Positions 52,701 to 63,231 of a DNA stretch of 64,000 nucleotides are shown here, piece by piece. The position numbers were made by a program, and so were the translations under genes. The notes under the pieces were generated by a model, which did no database searches, was not told the origin of the DNA, and saw only the letters and a program-made list of their open reading frames with translations. This DNA is from Amaranthus tricolor (lineage: Eukaryota; Streptophyta; Magnoliopsida; Caryophyllales; Amaranthaceae), in assembly GCF_026212465.1 (NCBI RefSeq), contig NC_080048.1, positions 31,303,517-31,367,516 of the forward strand, given 5' to 3'. Each line of letters opens with the position of its first letter. The first letter of the stretch is position 1.

Positions 52701-52826
52701 GAGCAGTGGGTTTTCTGGGTTGGACCATTTGTGGGAGCATTGGCAGCAGCAGCATATCACCAGTACATCTTGAGGGCAGCAGCAATTAAGGCCTTGGGAT
52801 CATTCAGAAGCAACCCTACAAATTAA
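49765..52826 (+). CDS. PIP2: Plasma-membrane aquaporin of the PIP2 group, 281 aa
   Basis: Three exons: 49765-50053, 51306-51742, 52707-52826, all GT-AG. The protein is a six-helix water channel of the plasma membrane with both NPA motifs ([11 protein letters not shown] at 98-108, GINPARSFG at 220-228). The selectivity-filter residues Phe81, His210, Thr219 and Arg225 are those of water-selective PIPs. Gating residues match spinach SoPIP2;1 numbering: Asp28 and Glu31 (calcium site), loop-A Cys69, Ser115 in RKVS, His193 in loop D, and Ser274 in the C-terminal LGSFRS. Closing in response to acid, calcium and dephosphorylation is therefore expected. The C-terminus [11 protein letters not shown] and the total length agree with SoPIP2;1 as I recall it. 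Differences are in the N-terminal tail, loop A and a Cys at position 41. Intron 1 hosts a minisatellite, a MITE and a miniature retroelement. Confidence 0.97.
50106..50440. repeat. Intronic minisatellite, about 44-bp unit
   Basis: About eight imperfect copies of a unit near AGCTTATTTAGGTGTTTT followed by CTGTATAAATTATATGGG, lying just after the 5' splice site of intron 1 of the aquaporin gene. Two unit types alternate (GTGTTTTAATG and GTGCTTTTCTG), suggesting expansion of dimers. Confidence 0.85.
50683..50902. mobile_element. Stowaway-type MITE in PIP2 intron 1
   Basis: TA flanks at 50,681-50,682 and 50,903-50,904. Left end CTCCCTTTATTCTCTTATAT, reversed right end CTCCCCTGTTTATTTTTATT. Non-coding. 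Confidence 0.75.
51010..51155 (+). mobile_element. Miniature LTR element (TRIM/SMART-like) in PIP2 intron 1
   Basis: A short 5' repeat TGTTAGAGTATATATATT...TTAACA (51,010-51,049) is followed directly by TGGTATCAGAAG (51,050-51,061), close to the initiator methionine tRNA primer-binding site. A second copy starting TGTTAGAGTATATGACATAT begins at 51,113. The core is about 50 bp with GATTTTGAATCTCAAACTTG, matching the 38,002-38,281 element. Confidence 0.6.
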
Positions 52827-53155
52827 GAACATTTCTTTGGAAAATAATGTTTTAATCAGGAATTGAATTGAAGAAGGAAAAAAACAAGACATGGAAAAAA
52901 ATATTGATTTGTTTTTTGTGTGCAGTATTATGTATGCAGGAGATATTCAGTTACGCTTTCCCCCTTAGTCTTATCCTCTTTTTATTTTATTTTTTTGAAT
53001 TTTTAATTTGTCTTGTAATTTTTGAGTATGTGAAGTAAATTATTGAGTTAGCATCATTTCTTCTTTTGTCTAAATGTTTAATGATGGTTATTAAATTGCC
53101 AATTGATTAATGATCCTATGTTGTTATTAGATTACAACTATCAAAATTAAATTTA
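52827..53155 (+). other. 3' flank of PIP2
   Basis: The 3' untranslated region and flank. T-rich, with no single convincing polyadenylation signal. Confidence 0.5.
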
Positions 53156-53368
53156 GGGGTGTTTGGTTTATGAATTTTGGCTTGTTGACAACTTTTTCTC
53201 TAATAAACAGTCAACAGTCAATACTAAAATTACCAAATATCTTCACAAACAGTTGACTTTTTCAGCTAGTTTAAAAGCCAATAAAAACAGTCAATATTTT
53301 CAGCTGGTCAAACAAACCAACTAAAAAGTCAGCCGGTAACAGCCAACAATCAATTGCCAAACATCCCG
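53156..53368. mobile_element. Tourist-like (PIF/Harbinger) MITE, 213 bp
   Basis: Flanked by TTA at 53,153-53,155 and 53,369-53,371. Ends are GGGGTGTTTGG and, reversed from the right, CGGGATGTTTGG. The interior repeats CAGTCAACAGTCAA-like words. The 3-bp TTA TSD and GGGGTGTTTGG terminus are diagnostic of Tourist MITEs. Confidence 0.85.
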
Positions 53369-53993
53369 TTATACTTCTCATAAGAAATCAGTCCACAGGG
53401 AGCTAAGGGTAACTTCACACTATCCTAGCGATCTAGTTGTAGGTCGATTGTTATTTTTATTATGGATGTTTGAAAGATGTAAGTCACCTTCTAGAGAGAG
53501 CTCAACATCCTCTCCAATCTCATCAGTCTCATTCTAATCATGGACCATTAAATCTCATTTTAAAGCATAACTACAATAAATCACCCATAATTAAATTACT
53601 CACTCATAATTAAATTACTCAAATATGATTAGTCTAACTAATGAAAGAAATAAAGTAAGGATGAGAAAGATAACAACTACAAGATTCAAGCATAAAGCAT
53701 GTAAAAAATCTAATTCACCATAACAAGTTGGAACTTGGAATACAACATCCATTAAGCAATAAATAGCTAGAAATAAATTAGAAAAAACAGAGATGTAAGA
53801 ACATGAATTTAATAAACTTTGTTGATTCTTATTCTTCAAACTCACTATACGCCCTATTAAAAATGTTGATAAATATTACAACTTGGTTGCAAGATAATAA
53901 CTAGATTAAGGATTAAGTTTTATGACAACCAAAATATGGGTGGATGTTCAAATTTGCTTCCCAAGGTATTTTTTTATAAACACTTCTAACCAC
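53369..53993. other. Intergenic, possibly an LTR fragment
   Basis: No gene is supported. The stretch near 53,390-53,470 (CCACAGGGAGCTAAGGGTAA) resembles the 3' half of Tat/Athila-type LTRs in minus orientation, but no boundary was found. Confidence 0.25.
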
Positions 53994-54353
53994 GATTCTA
54001 GTGGTTCACTAATCCATCAACCTAATATCCCACTCGAAAATACGATCTGAAAATAATGCATGCAAATAAGTAGCCTCAGACAGTCTTAACCCTGAAGTAC
54101 CAGAACACTAAAAGATTCTAGTGGTTCACTAATCCATCAACCTAATATCCCACTCGAAAATACGATCTGAAAATAATGCATGCAAATAAGTAGCCTCAGA
54201 CAGTCTTAACCCTGAAGTACCAGAACACTAAAAGATTCTAGTGGTTCACTAATCCATCAACCTAATATCCCACTCGAAAATACGATCTGAAAATAATGCA
54301 TGCAAATAAGTAGCCTCAGACAGTCTTAACCCTGAAGTACCAGAACACTAAAA
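53994..54353. repeat. Tandem repeat, 3 x 120 bp, identical units
   Basis: Units 53,994-54,113, 54,114-54,233 and 54,234-54,353 each start GATTCTAGTGGTTCACTAAT and end CAGAACACTAAAA. I see no difference between the three copies. No open frame spans them. Confidence 0.95.
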
Positions 54354-54640
54354 AGGGGCAAAAAAAATGGCTAAAGGTTACTCCATCCAACACAAGAAAA
54401 GGACACAGTATTGGAGCAAAAAGAAGAAAAAGATGTTATTTTCCCGAAACAAACTCGCCCGACCCGACTTAGTTAGCCCAGGCAATCGGGCGGTCAAGGG
54501 CTTATCCTTATCTCACAAATGGTGCGACAGTAATGGACAGGAAAGATGGTCTAGCCCAATCGGATCCAACGTTGCCCAAGTAGTCGGACATCCTTCGGAA
54601 AAGCTATGGGAAGGTGAGCACTTCGCTCCTTCTTAGTGTT
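54354..54640 (+). other. GC-richer island with an unrecognised 89-codon frame
   Basis: The open frame 54,367-54,636 starts MAKGYSIQHKKRTQYWSKKK and continues as a polar, Trp-containing sequence (SHKWCDSNGQERWSSPIGSN). I recognise no domain. The island directly follows the 120-bp repeats and is more GC-rich than its surroundings, so it may be a relic of an inserted element. Confidence 0.25.
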
Positions 54641-54902
54641 GTTGCAGTATTGACAGATCCCTCTACTTTAGTCTCTTTTATTTGATTTTTTGAGTCTCAT
54701 AAGATGAGCTTAGGAGGAGCAAAAGAAAGAGAATAATGGTTTTTTTTAGCTAGATTATGACATTTTGATTAAGAATATTGAATTAAAACTTTTATAAATT
54801 GAATATCATTTTAATGTTAGAAAAGTTATTTTGAGATTCACATCACATCATGCATAACAATTATAAGATCATTTGCAAAATATTATATTTTAAACCTTAA
54901 AA

Positions 54903-54959
<57 letters not shown>

Positions 54960-55600
54960 GTTCTTATAGCTTGTCAACTTAGTCCTTAAACTCAAAAGTT
55001 TCAATATATATATAGCTCAAATTGAAGTTAACTTCTTTGTCTTTCTCCACTAGAAATTTAGTCTTAGACATTGAGCTAGTCTTAATCCTCTTATGACACT
55101 AGGTTACTTCATTATACTTTTAATTAGTGACTAGATATTTCTAGAAATATTATTAGGGCAATATTAAAACTATAAAATCCATTTTGATCAAATAGAAAGT
55201 TGTGTTTGAGATTGATAGTCACATGTACATAGTACATATTATTAGATTATTGTACAAAATAATATTCTTCGATACTATAATTTATTTATAATCAATTCAT
55301 TTAAATCAAAAATTTTGATTCAGAACTCGAATTCACTATAACTTATTTAGAAATTTCAATTGAATTGTAAATATAACTATAAGCATTATATTTAGCTTGA
55401 CTTGAATTTGTAATGAAGGTTTGAATAAAAGTAATAAAAGAGTTGTTTTTAAAGACCAAAAGGAATCAACACATGCAAGTATGTTACATAAAGAAAATCC
55501 AAAAGAGATAAAAAGCATGTTTTCTTTTAGGCAAGTAGTGAATAGTGATGCCCACACATTTAATTGAAAGGCCAAAAATTCCCCATAATCCCATCCATAT
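54641..55600. other. Intergenic and distal rbcS upstream region
   Basis: AT-rich, with an (AAT)n run at 54,905-54,955. No gene seen. Confidence 0.5.
54905..54955. repeat. (AAT)n microsatellite
   Basis: A pure trinucleotide run of about 17 units. Confidence 0.95.
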
Positions 55601-55660
55601 ACCTTACCAAAATTCATGACCATTGATTCTAGCTTACCAAACTTCATGACCATTGATTCA
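55601..55660 (+). promoter_or_regulatory. Duplicated 30-bp element in the rbcS promoter
   Basis: Two adjacent copies (55,601-55,630 and 55,631-55,660) share CTTACCAA and TTCATGACCATTGATTC, with three differences in 30 bp. They sit 24-83 bp upstream of the TATA box, where rbcS genes carry light-response modules. Just downstream, AAGATGAGGAAGG resembles an I-box (GATAAGG) core. Confidence 0.6.
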
Positions 55661-55683
55661 ATTAAGATGAGGAAGGTATGTTA

Positions 55684-55693
55684 CTATAAATAG
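55684..55693 (+). promoter_or_regulatory. TATA box of rbcS
   Basis: CTATAAATAG, about 92 bp before the ATG at 55,785. The predicted leader of about 60 nt is typical of rbcS. Confidence 0.8.
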
Positions 55694-55784
55694 CACCCCA
55701 AAGAGTTGCCTAGGCCTCTCACCTCAAGTGGCAATCACAAACACAATAATTTAACTAGGGAGCAAAGACTAAACAACAAAGAAA

Positions 55785-57072
55785 ATGGCTTCTTCTATGA
55801 TTTCTAACGTTGCGGTCGCAACCACCGCGATTAGCCAAGCTAGCATGGTGGCTCCCTTCAATGGGTTGAAATCCATTGCATCCTTCCCAATCACTAAAAG
55901 GTCTAGCAATGACTTCTCTTCCCTTCCTAGCAATGGTGCAAGAGTCCAATGCATGCAGGTACAACATTGTATATTTTCATTTATATTCTAAAACTTGCGT
56001 TATGCGTGTTATTGTAATTAAACTCACACACATGTGGTTTTCTTAGTTTTTAATTAAAGTACAAACAAGTTACACTTCCTAGGTAATGTATCACTAAAAT
56101 ATTAAAGCAAATAGCAACAAAAGATTTTTGTCGCCAAATCTATCAAAATAGCTTTTGGTGATGATTTTGGCGATAAAACTCTTTGTAGTGGTCATCATTT
56201 TTGTCACTATGAGAAAATTTAGGGTCGAGCCTCTTTATATTTGTGGTAGCCGAAAGTGTCCAATTTAAATTTAGAGATTTAATGATAGAAAAAGATTGTC
56301 ACTTCAGGGAAATTTAGGCACGAACTTGTTTGGATCATGATTCTAGTTATTTAATTGAAAATTTTATTAATATTGAATTATATAACATATAACACCGAAA
56401 AATGACATTCTAATTGGTTATGTAGACATATAAAGATAGGGATTAGGCAGATCATTCTATACTAGTATTCTGAAATCACCCTCATAATGTGTATTATTAT
56501 CAAGATGTGAATTGAACTATTAATGATGTATTTGTATGTGCGCAATTTGTTTAGGTGTGGCCACCTGTTGGCAAGAAGAAGTTCGAGACCTTGTCGTACC
56601 TTCCACCTCTTACTGAGGCGCAATTGTTGGCTCAAGTTCAATACCTTCTCAACAAGGGATGGATTCCCTGCATAGAGTTTGAGTTGGAAGTAAGTATTAT
56701 TATCCTAACAAGTAATACTTAACTAATCATCATCGAAGGTCATACCACGCACATGTATATATTTAGTGTTATATAAGTCAAATTGTCCTATACGATCAAA
56801 ATGTACATTAACTAACACATATCTTTGTATACGTTTTGTAGCATGCATTTGTATACCGTGAGAACCACAGGTCACCTGGATACCAAGATGGTCGTTACTG
56901 GACAATGTGGAAGTTGCCTATGTACGGATGCACTGATCCGGTCCAGGTCGTGAACGAAGTACAGGAGGCCAAGAAGGCTTACCCTAGCGCCTTCATCAGG
57001 ATCATCGGGTTCGACAATGTGCGCCAAGTCCAATGCGTCAGTTTTATTGCCTGCAAACCCCAAGGCTACTAA
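55785..57072 (+). CDS. rbcS: Rubisco small subunit precursor, 179 aa
   Basis: Exons 55785-55958, 56555-56689 and 56842-57072, with GT-AG introns at the two positions usual for dicot rbcS genes. Residues 1-56 form a Ser/Ala-rich chloroplast transit peptide ending SNGARVQC. The mature chain starts [20 protein letters not shown] at residue 57 and is 123 residues. Conserved small-subunit blocks are present: [34 protein letters not shown], and [20 protein letters not shown] up to the C-terminal KPQGY. The product is imported into the stroma and assembles with plastid-encoded RbcL into the L8S8 holoenzyme for carbon fixation. No frame damage is visible and splice junctions keep phase 0, so the gene looks functional. 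It is probably one member of a multigene family. Confidence 0.98.
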
Positions 57073-58717
57073 GTTTATATTTCATTTCTTTTTTTTTCAT
57101 TTGCTATTTGTAAGTTCCATAATGTAGTCAATAGAGATTTCTTCTGAAGATGTCTCTTTTTTGTCTTTACCAATGAGTATCGGCAAAAAATTTTGAAGAA
57201 CCGTGTAAGCAAATTTCCATTATAAAGATTATAATTTCATTACTTTTTTTGTTTTCTCTCATTTATTCTATTTTTCTTTTTTCTCGATTGATGACTAAGT
57301 GAATATGCTAAAACGCGAGAGTAAAAGTTATAAATAAAAATAAAATAAAGTTTAGGGATGGTTCTTCCATATTAAAAGTTTTAGTATAGTTAACTCTATT
57401 TAATTTTTGGGGATTTCCATGTGATAACTATTAATCTTGATGTTTCGGCTTTTCACGTGGTAGATAAATATTTTTTTTTCAATCCATGTGGTGACCTTGA
57501 CATTCCAATGTTTCCACGTGGTAGGCAAAAAAAATTTTTTTTTTGATAACTTTATGCTATTTTTACCCAACATAAATAAATAGTGACATTTTTTTCAAAA
57601 AATAAACATAGTGATTATCCTTATTAATTACATATTTCGAAATTCAATTAAAATAAATAAGTAATTTAACCAATAACTAAATATTTTATCTACTACATGA
57701 AAAAATTGAAAGTTCAATGTCTTTATGCGGATTTTAAAAATTCTTTATAAAAAATGAAAAATTCAAGATCATCATATGAAATTTTCCATAATACTATTAT
57801 AATTTTTCATATTCTTAAAAAATATCATAGTTATGGAGAATAACCATGATACTCTAAGAGCACGAGCATTAGAAAGTAAAAACTATAATTACCACACTAC
57901 TTGATAGTAGTAGACTACTTTATGAGATAAAATTTTCTTAGTTTGGTATTTATACTAGAGAATTAATTCTAGGACAACAAAAGGGTTTGGTGTAATGAAA
58001 TTAAGTACTTCATAAAAATCCAAGAGCAAATACATTAATATTTTTCAAACACTTATAAAAGTTCATACAACTAATTGCTTTACACTTGATCTAAAATCAT
58101 CATAAGAAAATCATATTTTTTCATCTTCATTCATCTTCTTACACAAGAATAAACCTTGAGCTCTTAAAATGCCATAAATTTTCCCTAATTCTTCACGCAA
58201 AACCGATTTTAAATTCTTTGGAGCTTTCAACACTGAACTCAACTTCTCAATTTTTGCATTATTACTTATAATAAGATTTGCACAATCTGACAATAGCCAT
58301 ATCATTATTAAATAAATTGGTTTCAGTATAAATAAATTGATTTTCACAATTAATAAATTGATCTGCATATTATATGCAGGCGGTATTTTGTTCTTGATTA
58401 AAAATATGCATTGTTCTACGGATGAGTTGTGTTAAGATGCAATTGGAGATTGAACAGATTGAAATATGAGTAATTTATAGGTTTTCAAATGAACTTGAAG
58501 GTTCTCTTTAATAAATCCTCAAAATGAAATCGATATATGAAAAATCAAGCAAAGAACATGAAAAATATGAAATCAAAATTTAAATAAAACGAAAATGATA
58601 AATAAGATAAGAAATCAGAAGAAACTATCATAATATAACATTTTTTTTAAAAATTTTAAACACAATATTACACTAATTATTAAAATAACATTATCATAAT
58701 ATAATAAATTAAAATAA
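57073..58717. other. rbcS 3' flank and intergenic region
   Basis: T-rich 3' untranslated region, then AT-rich DNA. An 85-codon minus-strand frame (58,368-58,111) has a hydrophobic start and a basic middle (LKAPKNLKSVLREELGKIYG). I do not recognise it, and its neighbourhood (GAGCACGAGCATTAGAAAGT at 57,858) could be part of an old Harbinger-type element. Confidence 0.3.
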
Positions 58718-58935
58718 GGAAAAATGTTAAAAAAACTACCTAACATAAACCCCATTTTGCAAATAACTACCTTAAATAAAAAGTTTTGCAAAAAACTACC
58801 TTACATAATCCATTTTTTTGCAAAAGAGTACCTTGTAACGGATTTAGGCGTTTGACCGTCGGATTTAACCTTTGACTAGCACGTGCCAGGCACGTGGTCT
58901 CTTTAGTTAACCTAAATCGTCTTCTTTTCAATTCA
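58718..58935 (+). repeat. Left terminal inverted repeat of the MULE
   Basis: Starts GGAAAAATGTTAAAAAAACT. It contains repeated ACTACCT(T)A words spaced by poly-A-like segments, then GAGTACCTTGTAACGG and two CACGTG G-box cores in AGCACGTGCC and GGCACGTGGT. These are candidate transposase-binding and promoter sites. Confidence 0.92.
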
Positions 58936-59248
58936 GAGCATTCGAAATCGTATTCAATCCTGCCATTTCCAGCCAATCTTCCATTGTTGTAGCTTCATAT
59001 TTCACTCCCATCCACCTCGTAACTTCATCTCATTGAAATCTCTAAGCAAATCCGGTATGTTTCATCTCATTGCTGTAGCTATAATTTAAATTTTTTTTCG
59101 TTTTTCAGATTTGCTTCCTGTGCTGTGCGATTTTTGTATTGAATTTGTTGTTTCATATCTTTTAATTTGTAAATTGACTCTTGTTGTATCTGAATACTGT
59201 ATTAGGGTTCTTAAAATTAGCTAAATCAATATATAAAAATTAGCTAAG

Positions 59249-61736
59249 ATGAAGAAATTGACAATCCGTAAAAAAGCCAATGATTCGAAAAAGAAGCAGT
59301 CTGAGTTGTCAACTGAGGTGGGTAATGTAACGGTAGATGAGGTGTTGATTGATAGTTCTGAGTTGGTTTTAGCAAATGTAGATGGTAATGCTGATGAGGT
59401 TGAGGATAGTAGTGATGATGATTATACATGTGTTAATGAAGATGAATATGAGGATGATTCTGATTTGTTTGCTGAAAATGTAGTTTATGGTCTTGATGAT
59501 GTGTTTATAGATGATGAGGAACTTAGGTTGATAGTAGATAAGGAGGTTGATGAACAAAACAGCAGAGACATATACTTTAATGATGATGAACCGCAGTCTG
59601 ATGATAATGATTTGAGTGCATTGAATGATGATGAGGAAGGTATATGCAGTTATCCTACATTCAACCCTGAGGTTGATTTCAAGGGTAAGATTAATTTGTG
59701 TTTAGGCCTTAAGTTTCCTTCGACATATGTGTTTAGAAAAGCACTAAGGTACCATGCTATTGAATGTGGTTACAATTATTATTACCTGCATAATGGTACA
59801 AATAGGATAAGTGTGTATTGCTACAACAGATGCGATTGCATGAAATCGAAAGGTAGAATTGTGAACTGTGTTTGTGGGAAAGAGAAGAAGTGTTATTTTA
59901 AGGTTCATGCCATGAAACTAAAAGACGAGGAGACAATTCAAATAAGGAGTTATTTTCCAAACCACACATGTGGTCACCAACACCAAAATAAGAAAGTCAC
60001 TGCTTTGTATTTAGCTGAAAAATACATAGATGATTGGAGGGACAATCCAACTTGGGAATTAAAGGCGTTTAAGAAACGGGTTAATAGAGAGTTAGGTTGT
60101 GAAGTGAAGTATTCTAAGTGTTATATGGCTAAAAGAATTGCAATGAAAATGATATATGGTGATGCTAGTGAAGAGTATAGCAGGGTGTGGGATTATGCGG
60201 AAGCAATAAGGAGGTTTAATCCAGGAAGCACTGCAATCGTTAAATGCATTGGAATAGACACACCCCCACCTTTGTTCCAAAGGATGTATATATGCTAGAC
60301 AGCGTGTAAGGAGGGGTTTGTTGCTGGCTGTAGGCCTATTATAGGTGTTGATGAGGCACATATGAAGGGCAAATTTCCTGGGGTTTTGTTGACTGTTGTA
60401 GGTAAAGATGGGAACAATAATATCTTTCCCATTGCATGGGCTGTGGTTGAAACAGAAAATGTAGAAACTTGGACTTGGTTTCTAAATCTTCTGGTAGAAG
60501 ACCTTAGATCGGTAACTGCATCGAGTAGTTGGGTTCAAGCAGAAGTTGAAGCTTTCACCTTCATGAGCGATAGGCAAAAGGTAATTACTTGTTCACACAT
60601 ATCTTGTTTTAAATGTAACTAATGCTATAACCCTAATATTAATTTGTGGAAAATGTAGGGTTTGGTTGAAGCTTTGAACTCAGTGGTTCCTGAATGTGAA
60701 ATTAGGTTCTGCTGTAGGCATATATGGGCGAACTTCAAGATCAAGTTCCCTGGAGAGTTGTTCAAACAACACTTTTGGAGTGCAGCCAGAGCCTACAACA
60801 AGGTATGGAATCATTTATGTTTATAGAATGTAATAAATATCTGACATAATGTCAAACTAATTAGTAACAATGTGTTTACAGAATCATTTTGATAGAGAAA
60901 TGAATGTAATAAAGAATATTTCTGTTGACGCATATGAATATCTAGCTGCTATTCCTGCAAAACACTGGTCTAGGCATGCTTTTTGTAGTAGGAGTAAGTC
61001 TGGGATGTTGTTGAACAATGTTTGTGAGGCATTCAACAATGTATTAGTAGAAGCAAGGGGGAAGCCTATAATTTCTCTAATGGAGTGGATTAGGAGATAT
61101 GTAATGCAACGAAGCGCAGCCAAAAGGGAAGGGCTTAGTAACTTTGAAGGTGTGTTGATGCCAGCTATCACCAAAATGATTGAAAAACATGCAAAAGAAA
61201 TATACGGTTTAAGGGTAATCCCAGTGGATGTGTATGAGTTTGAGGTGGATGATATTGACGACTCTTACGTTGTAAACTTGGCCAACAAAACTTGCCATTG
61301 TGGAAGTTGGGACCTAATAGGGATTCCTTGCAAACATGCCGTTGCTTGTATTGTTCTTAGAAAATTAGATGTCAACGACTTTGTCCACGAAGCGTATCTC
61401 ATAGAAACGTATCGAAAAACGTATAGTCCAAAGTTTTATGGTATGCCAGGACACAAAATATGGCCAACAACCACTTTAGCCAAACCACTTCCTCCACCAT
61501 ATCGAAAGATGCCTGGAAGGCCTAACAAGAGGAAGAGAAAGAAGGAAGTTGGTGAAGGTAAAGGAGGTAAGAAGGCTGTTAAAGAATTCAAGCAACAGAG
61601 ATGTGGTAATTGCGGTGACCTAGGTCACTATAAAAAGGGCTGCAAGAATCCACCTAAACCACCACCAACAAAGACCCAGTCAAAAGGTGGAAGGCCTAAA
61701 ATGGGATCGTCTTCTACTCAACAATCTACTCAATAA
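59249..61736 (+). pseudogene. MuDR-type MULE transposase, one in-frame stop
   Basis: Exons 59249-60580, 60659-60802 and 60882-61736 (776 codons, GT-AG, phase 0). Order: basic N-terminus (KKLTIRKKAND), a long Asp/Glu-rich segment (about 20-135), a MuDR-type DNA-binding domain (about 150-245, GLKFPSTYVFRKALRYHA and conserved Cys/His), and the MULE DDE domain with Asp368 in GVDEAHMKG and Asp441 in FMSDRQKG. A SWIM zinc finger follows (Cys630, Cys632, Cys642, His644), then a basic stretch and a CCHC knuckle (CGNCGDLGHYKKGC, 733-746). All landmarks are intact, but codon 350 (60,296-60,298) is TAG, just before the catalytic domain. Without readthrough the product is only the 349-residue DNA-binding part. 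That fragment could compete for terminal repeats; this is inference. Confidence 0.93.
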
Positions 61737-62042
61737 TCTACTCAACAATCTAGCTCCAGTGGTCAACAACAAACGCAAAATGCTGCATCTGCTTCATGTC
61801 TAATGGATCAAAATAGTCAAATATAGACTTAGAATAAAGTTGCTGTATTTTAGCAAATGTACTATGTTGAAATAAGAATGTAATGTTGTTGTACCCTGTT
61901 TAGCAAATGAACTAGTGTAGCAAATGAACTCAGAATGTTGTGCTTTGAATTAGTAATTGAATCAGTAATTGTTGCTGTACCCTGATCAATATCTTGTGCA
62001 TTGTGTGCTGTACTGTTTTAAGGTTGTTGCTGTACTGTGCGT

Positions 62043-62143
62043 TGTGTTTGAATGTGTTTGACTAATACAGCAATATGTGTTTGAATGTGTTTGACTAATA
62101 CAGCAATATGTGTTTGAATGTGTTTGACTAACACAGCAATGTG
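62043..62143. repeat. 33-bp tandem repeat, 3 copies
   Basis: Three copies of TGTGTTTGAATGTGTTTGAC followed by TAATACAGCAATA, the last with small changes. They lie in the spacer between the two convergent MULE genes. Confidence 0.88.
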
Positions 62144-63231
62144 CATTGTGCAATATGTTGCTGTACCCTGATCAGTGAGCCTTGACTAATACAGCAATAT
62201 GTGCAGCAATGTGTTTGAATCAAGAATTGAACTGTGCATTGTGTTCTGCATGTACTGTGCATTGTGTGCAAGTGAGCCTTGACTAATACAGCAATATGTA
62301 TGCATTGTGTTTGAATCAGTTTTTCCCATTGAAGTTGAGTATGCAGCAAGTCAGTTATTGCATCAGTAGTACTATTTGTTTGAATCAATATCTTGTGCAT
62401 TGTGTGCAGCAATATGTGCAATATGTGCATGTACTGATCAGTTGTACTATGTGTTTGAAGTTGTACTAATAGCAAATCAGTATGAATCAGTTCAATTAAA
62501 TAACTCAGACTGAACTGAGATTTGTGTATGAATCAATTCCTTAGTATGTACTGTATGCTGTATGCAAGTGAGTATGTTGTATGAATCAGTTCATAAGTGT
62601 TACTTGTTGTATGCTGTATGCAAGTGAGTATGCAAGTGAGCCATCTAACTGCAAACAATCAATGTTGAAAATCAATGTTACAAACACAGCAAACAATCAA
62701 TATTGAAACCATCTGTATTGTTTAGTGTTGACACTCAATTTTCATACACTTTTGAGTATGCAGGAAATGAGTTCAATGAACTGAAATTGCTGTATGTATG
62801 CAAGTGTTGATTACTGTATGCAGCAAATCAGTTCATCAGTGTTACTTGTTGTATGCTGTATGCAAGTGAGTATGCAAGTGAGCCATCTAACTGCAAACAA
62901 TCAGTTCATCATTGCAAACACAGCAAACATACGCAGCATCACATCAAACACAAAATCATACACACCAAACACATCATACACAGGAAGCACAGAACAATAC
63001 CTGCAAAGAAAATTTAATGGAAAAAATAAGAAGTTCATTCATTCATTCAGAATCATCATGTTACAATATCCAAATCAATCTTACAATTATGCTTAACTAG
63101 GTGCTAAACTTCAATTAGCACCCTTGATTAATACAAGAAAAGCCAACAGAAAACAAAACAAAAACCCTAAAACAAAGCTTCTAATCTGACTGTAATGCTC
63201 CCTCTCATTCATCCATTTCTTCTTAATCATT
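62144..63231. repeat. Low-complexity spacer of the MULE
   Basis: Built from shuffled words such as GTATGCAAGTGAG, TGTGCATTGTG, AATCAGTTCAT and ACAGCAATATG. A block of about 76 bp at 62,590-62,665 recurs at 62,831-62,906. Open frames on either strand are readings of these repeats. Both convergent transcripts probably end in or near this region. Confidence 0.7.

Noticed and set aside
55755..55967. Two minus-strand frames opposite rbcS exon 1
   Set aside because: Shadows of the transit-peptide exon.
60884..61174. 96-codon minus-strand frame
   Set aside because: Antisense of transposase exon 3.
62128..62475. 115-codon minus-strand frame rich in Gln, His and Thr
   Set aside because: Reading of the shuffled short repeats in the MULE spacer.
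62043..62906. CRISPR-like spaced repeats
   Set aside because: Plant nuclear context, repeats abut or are irregularly spaced, and no cas genes.
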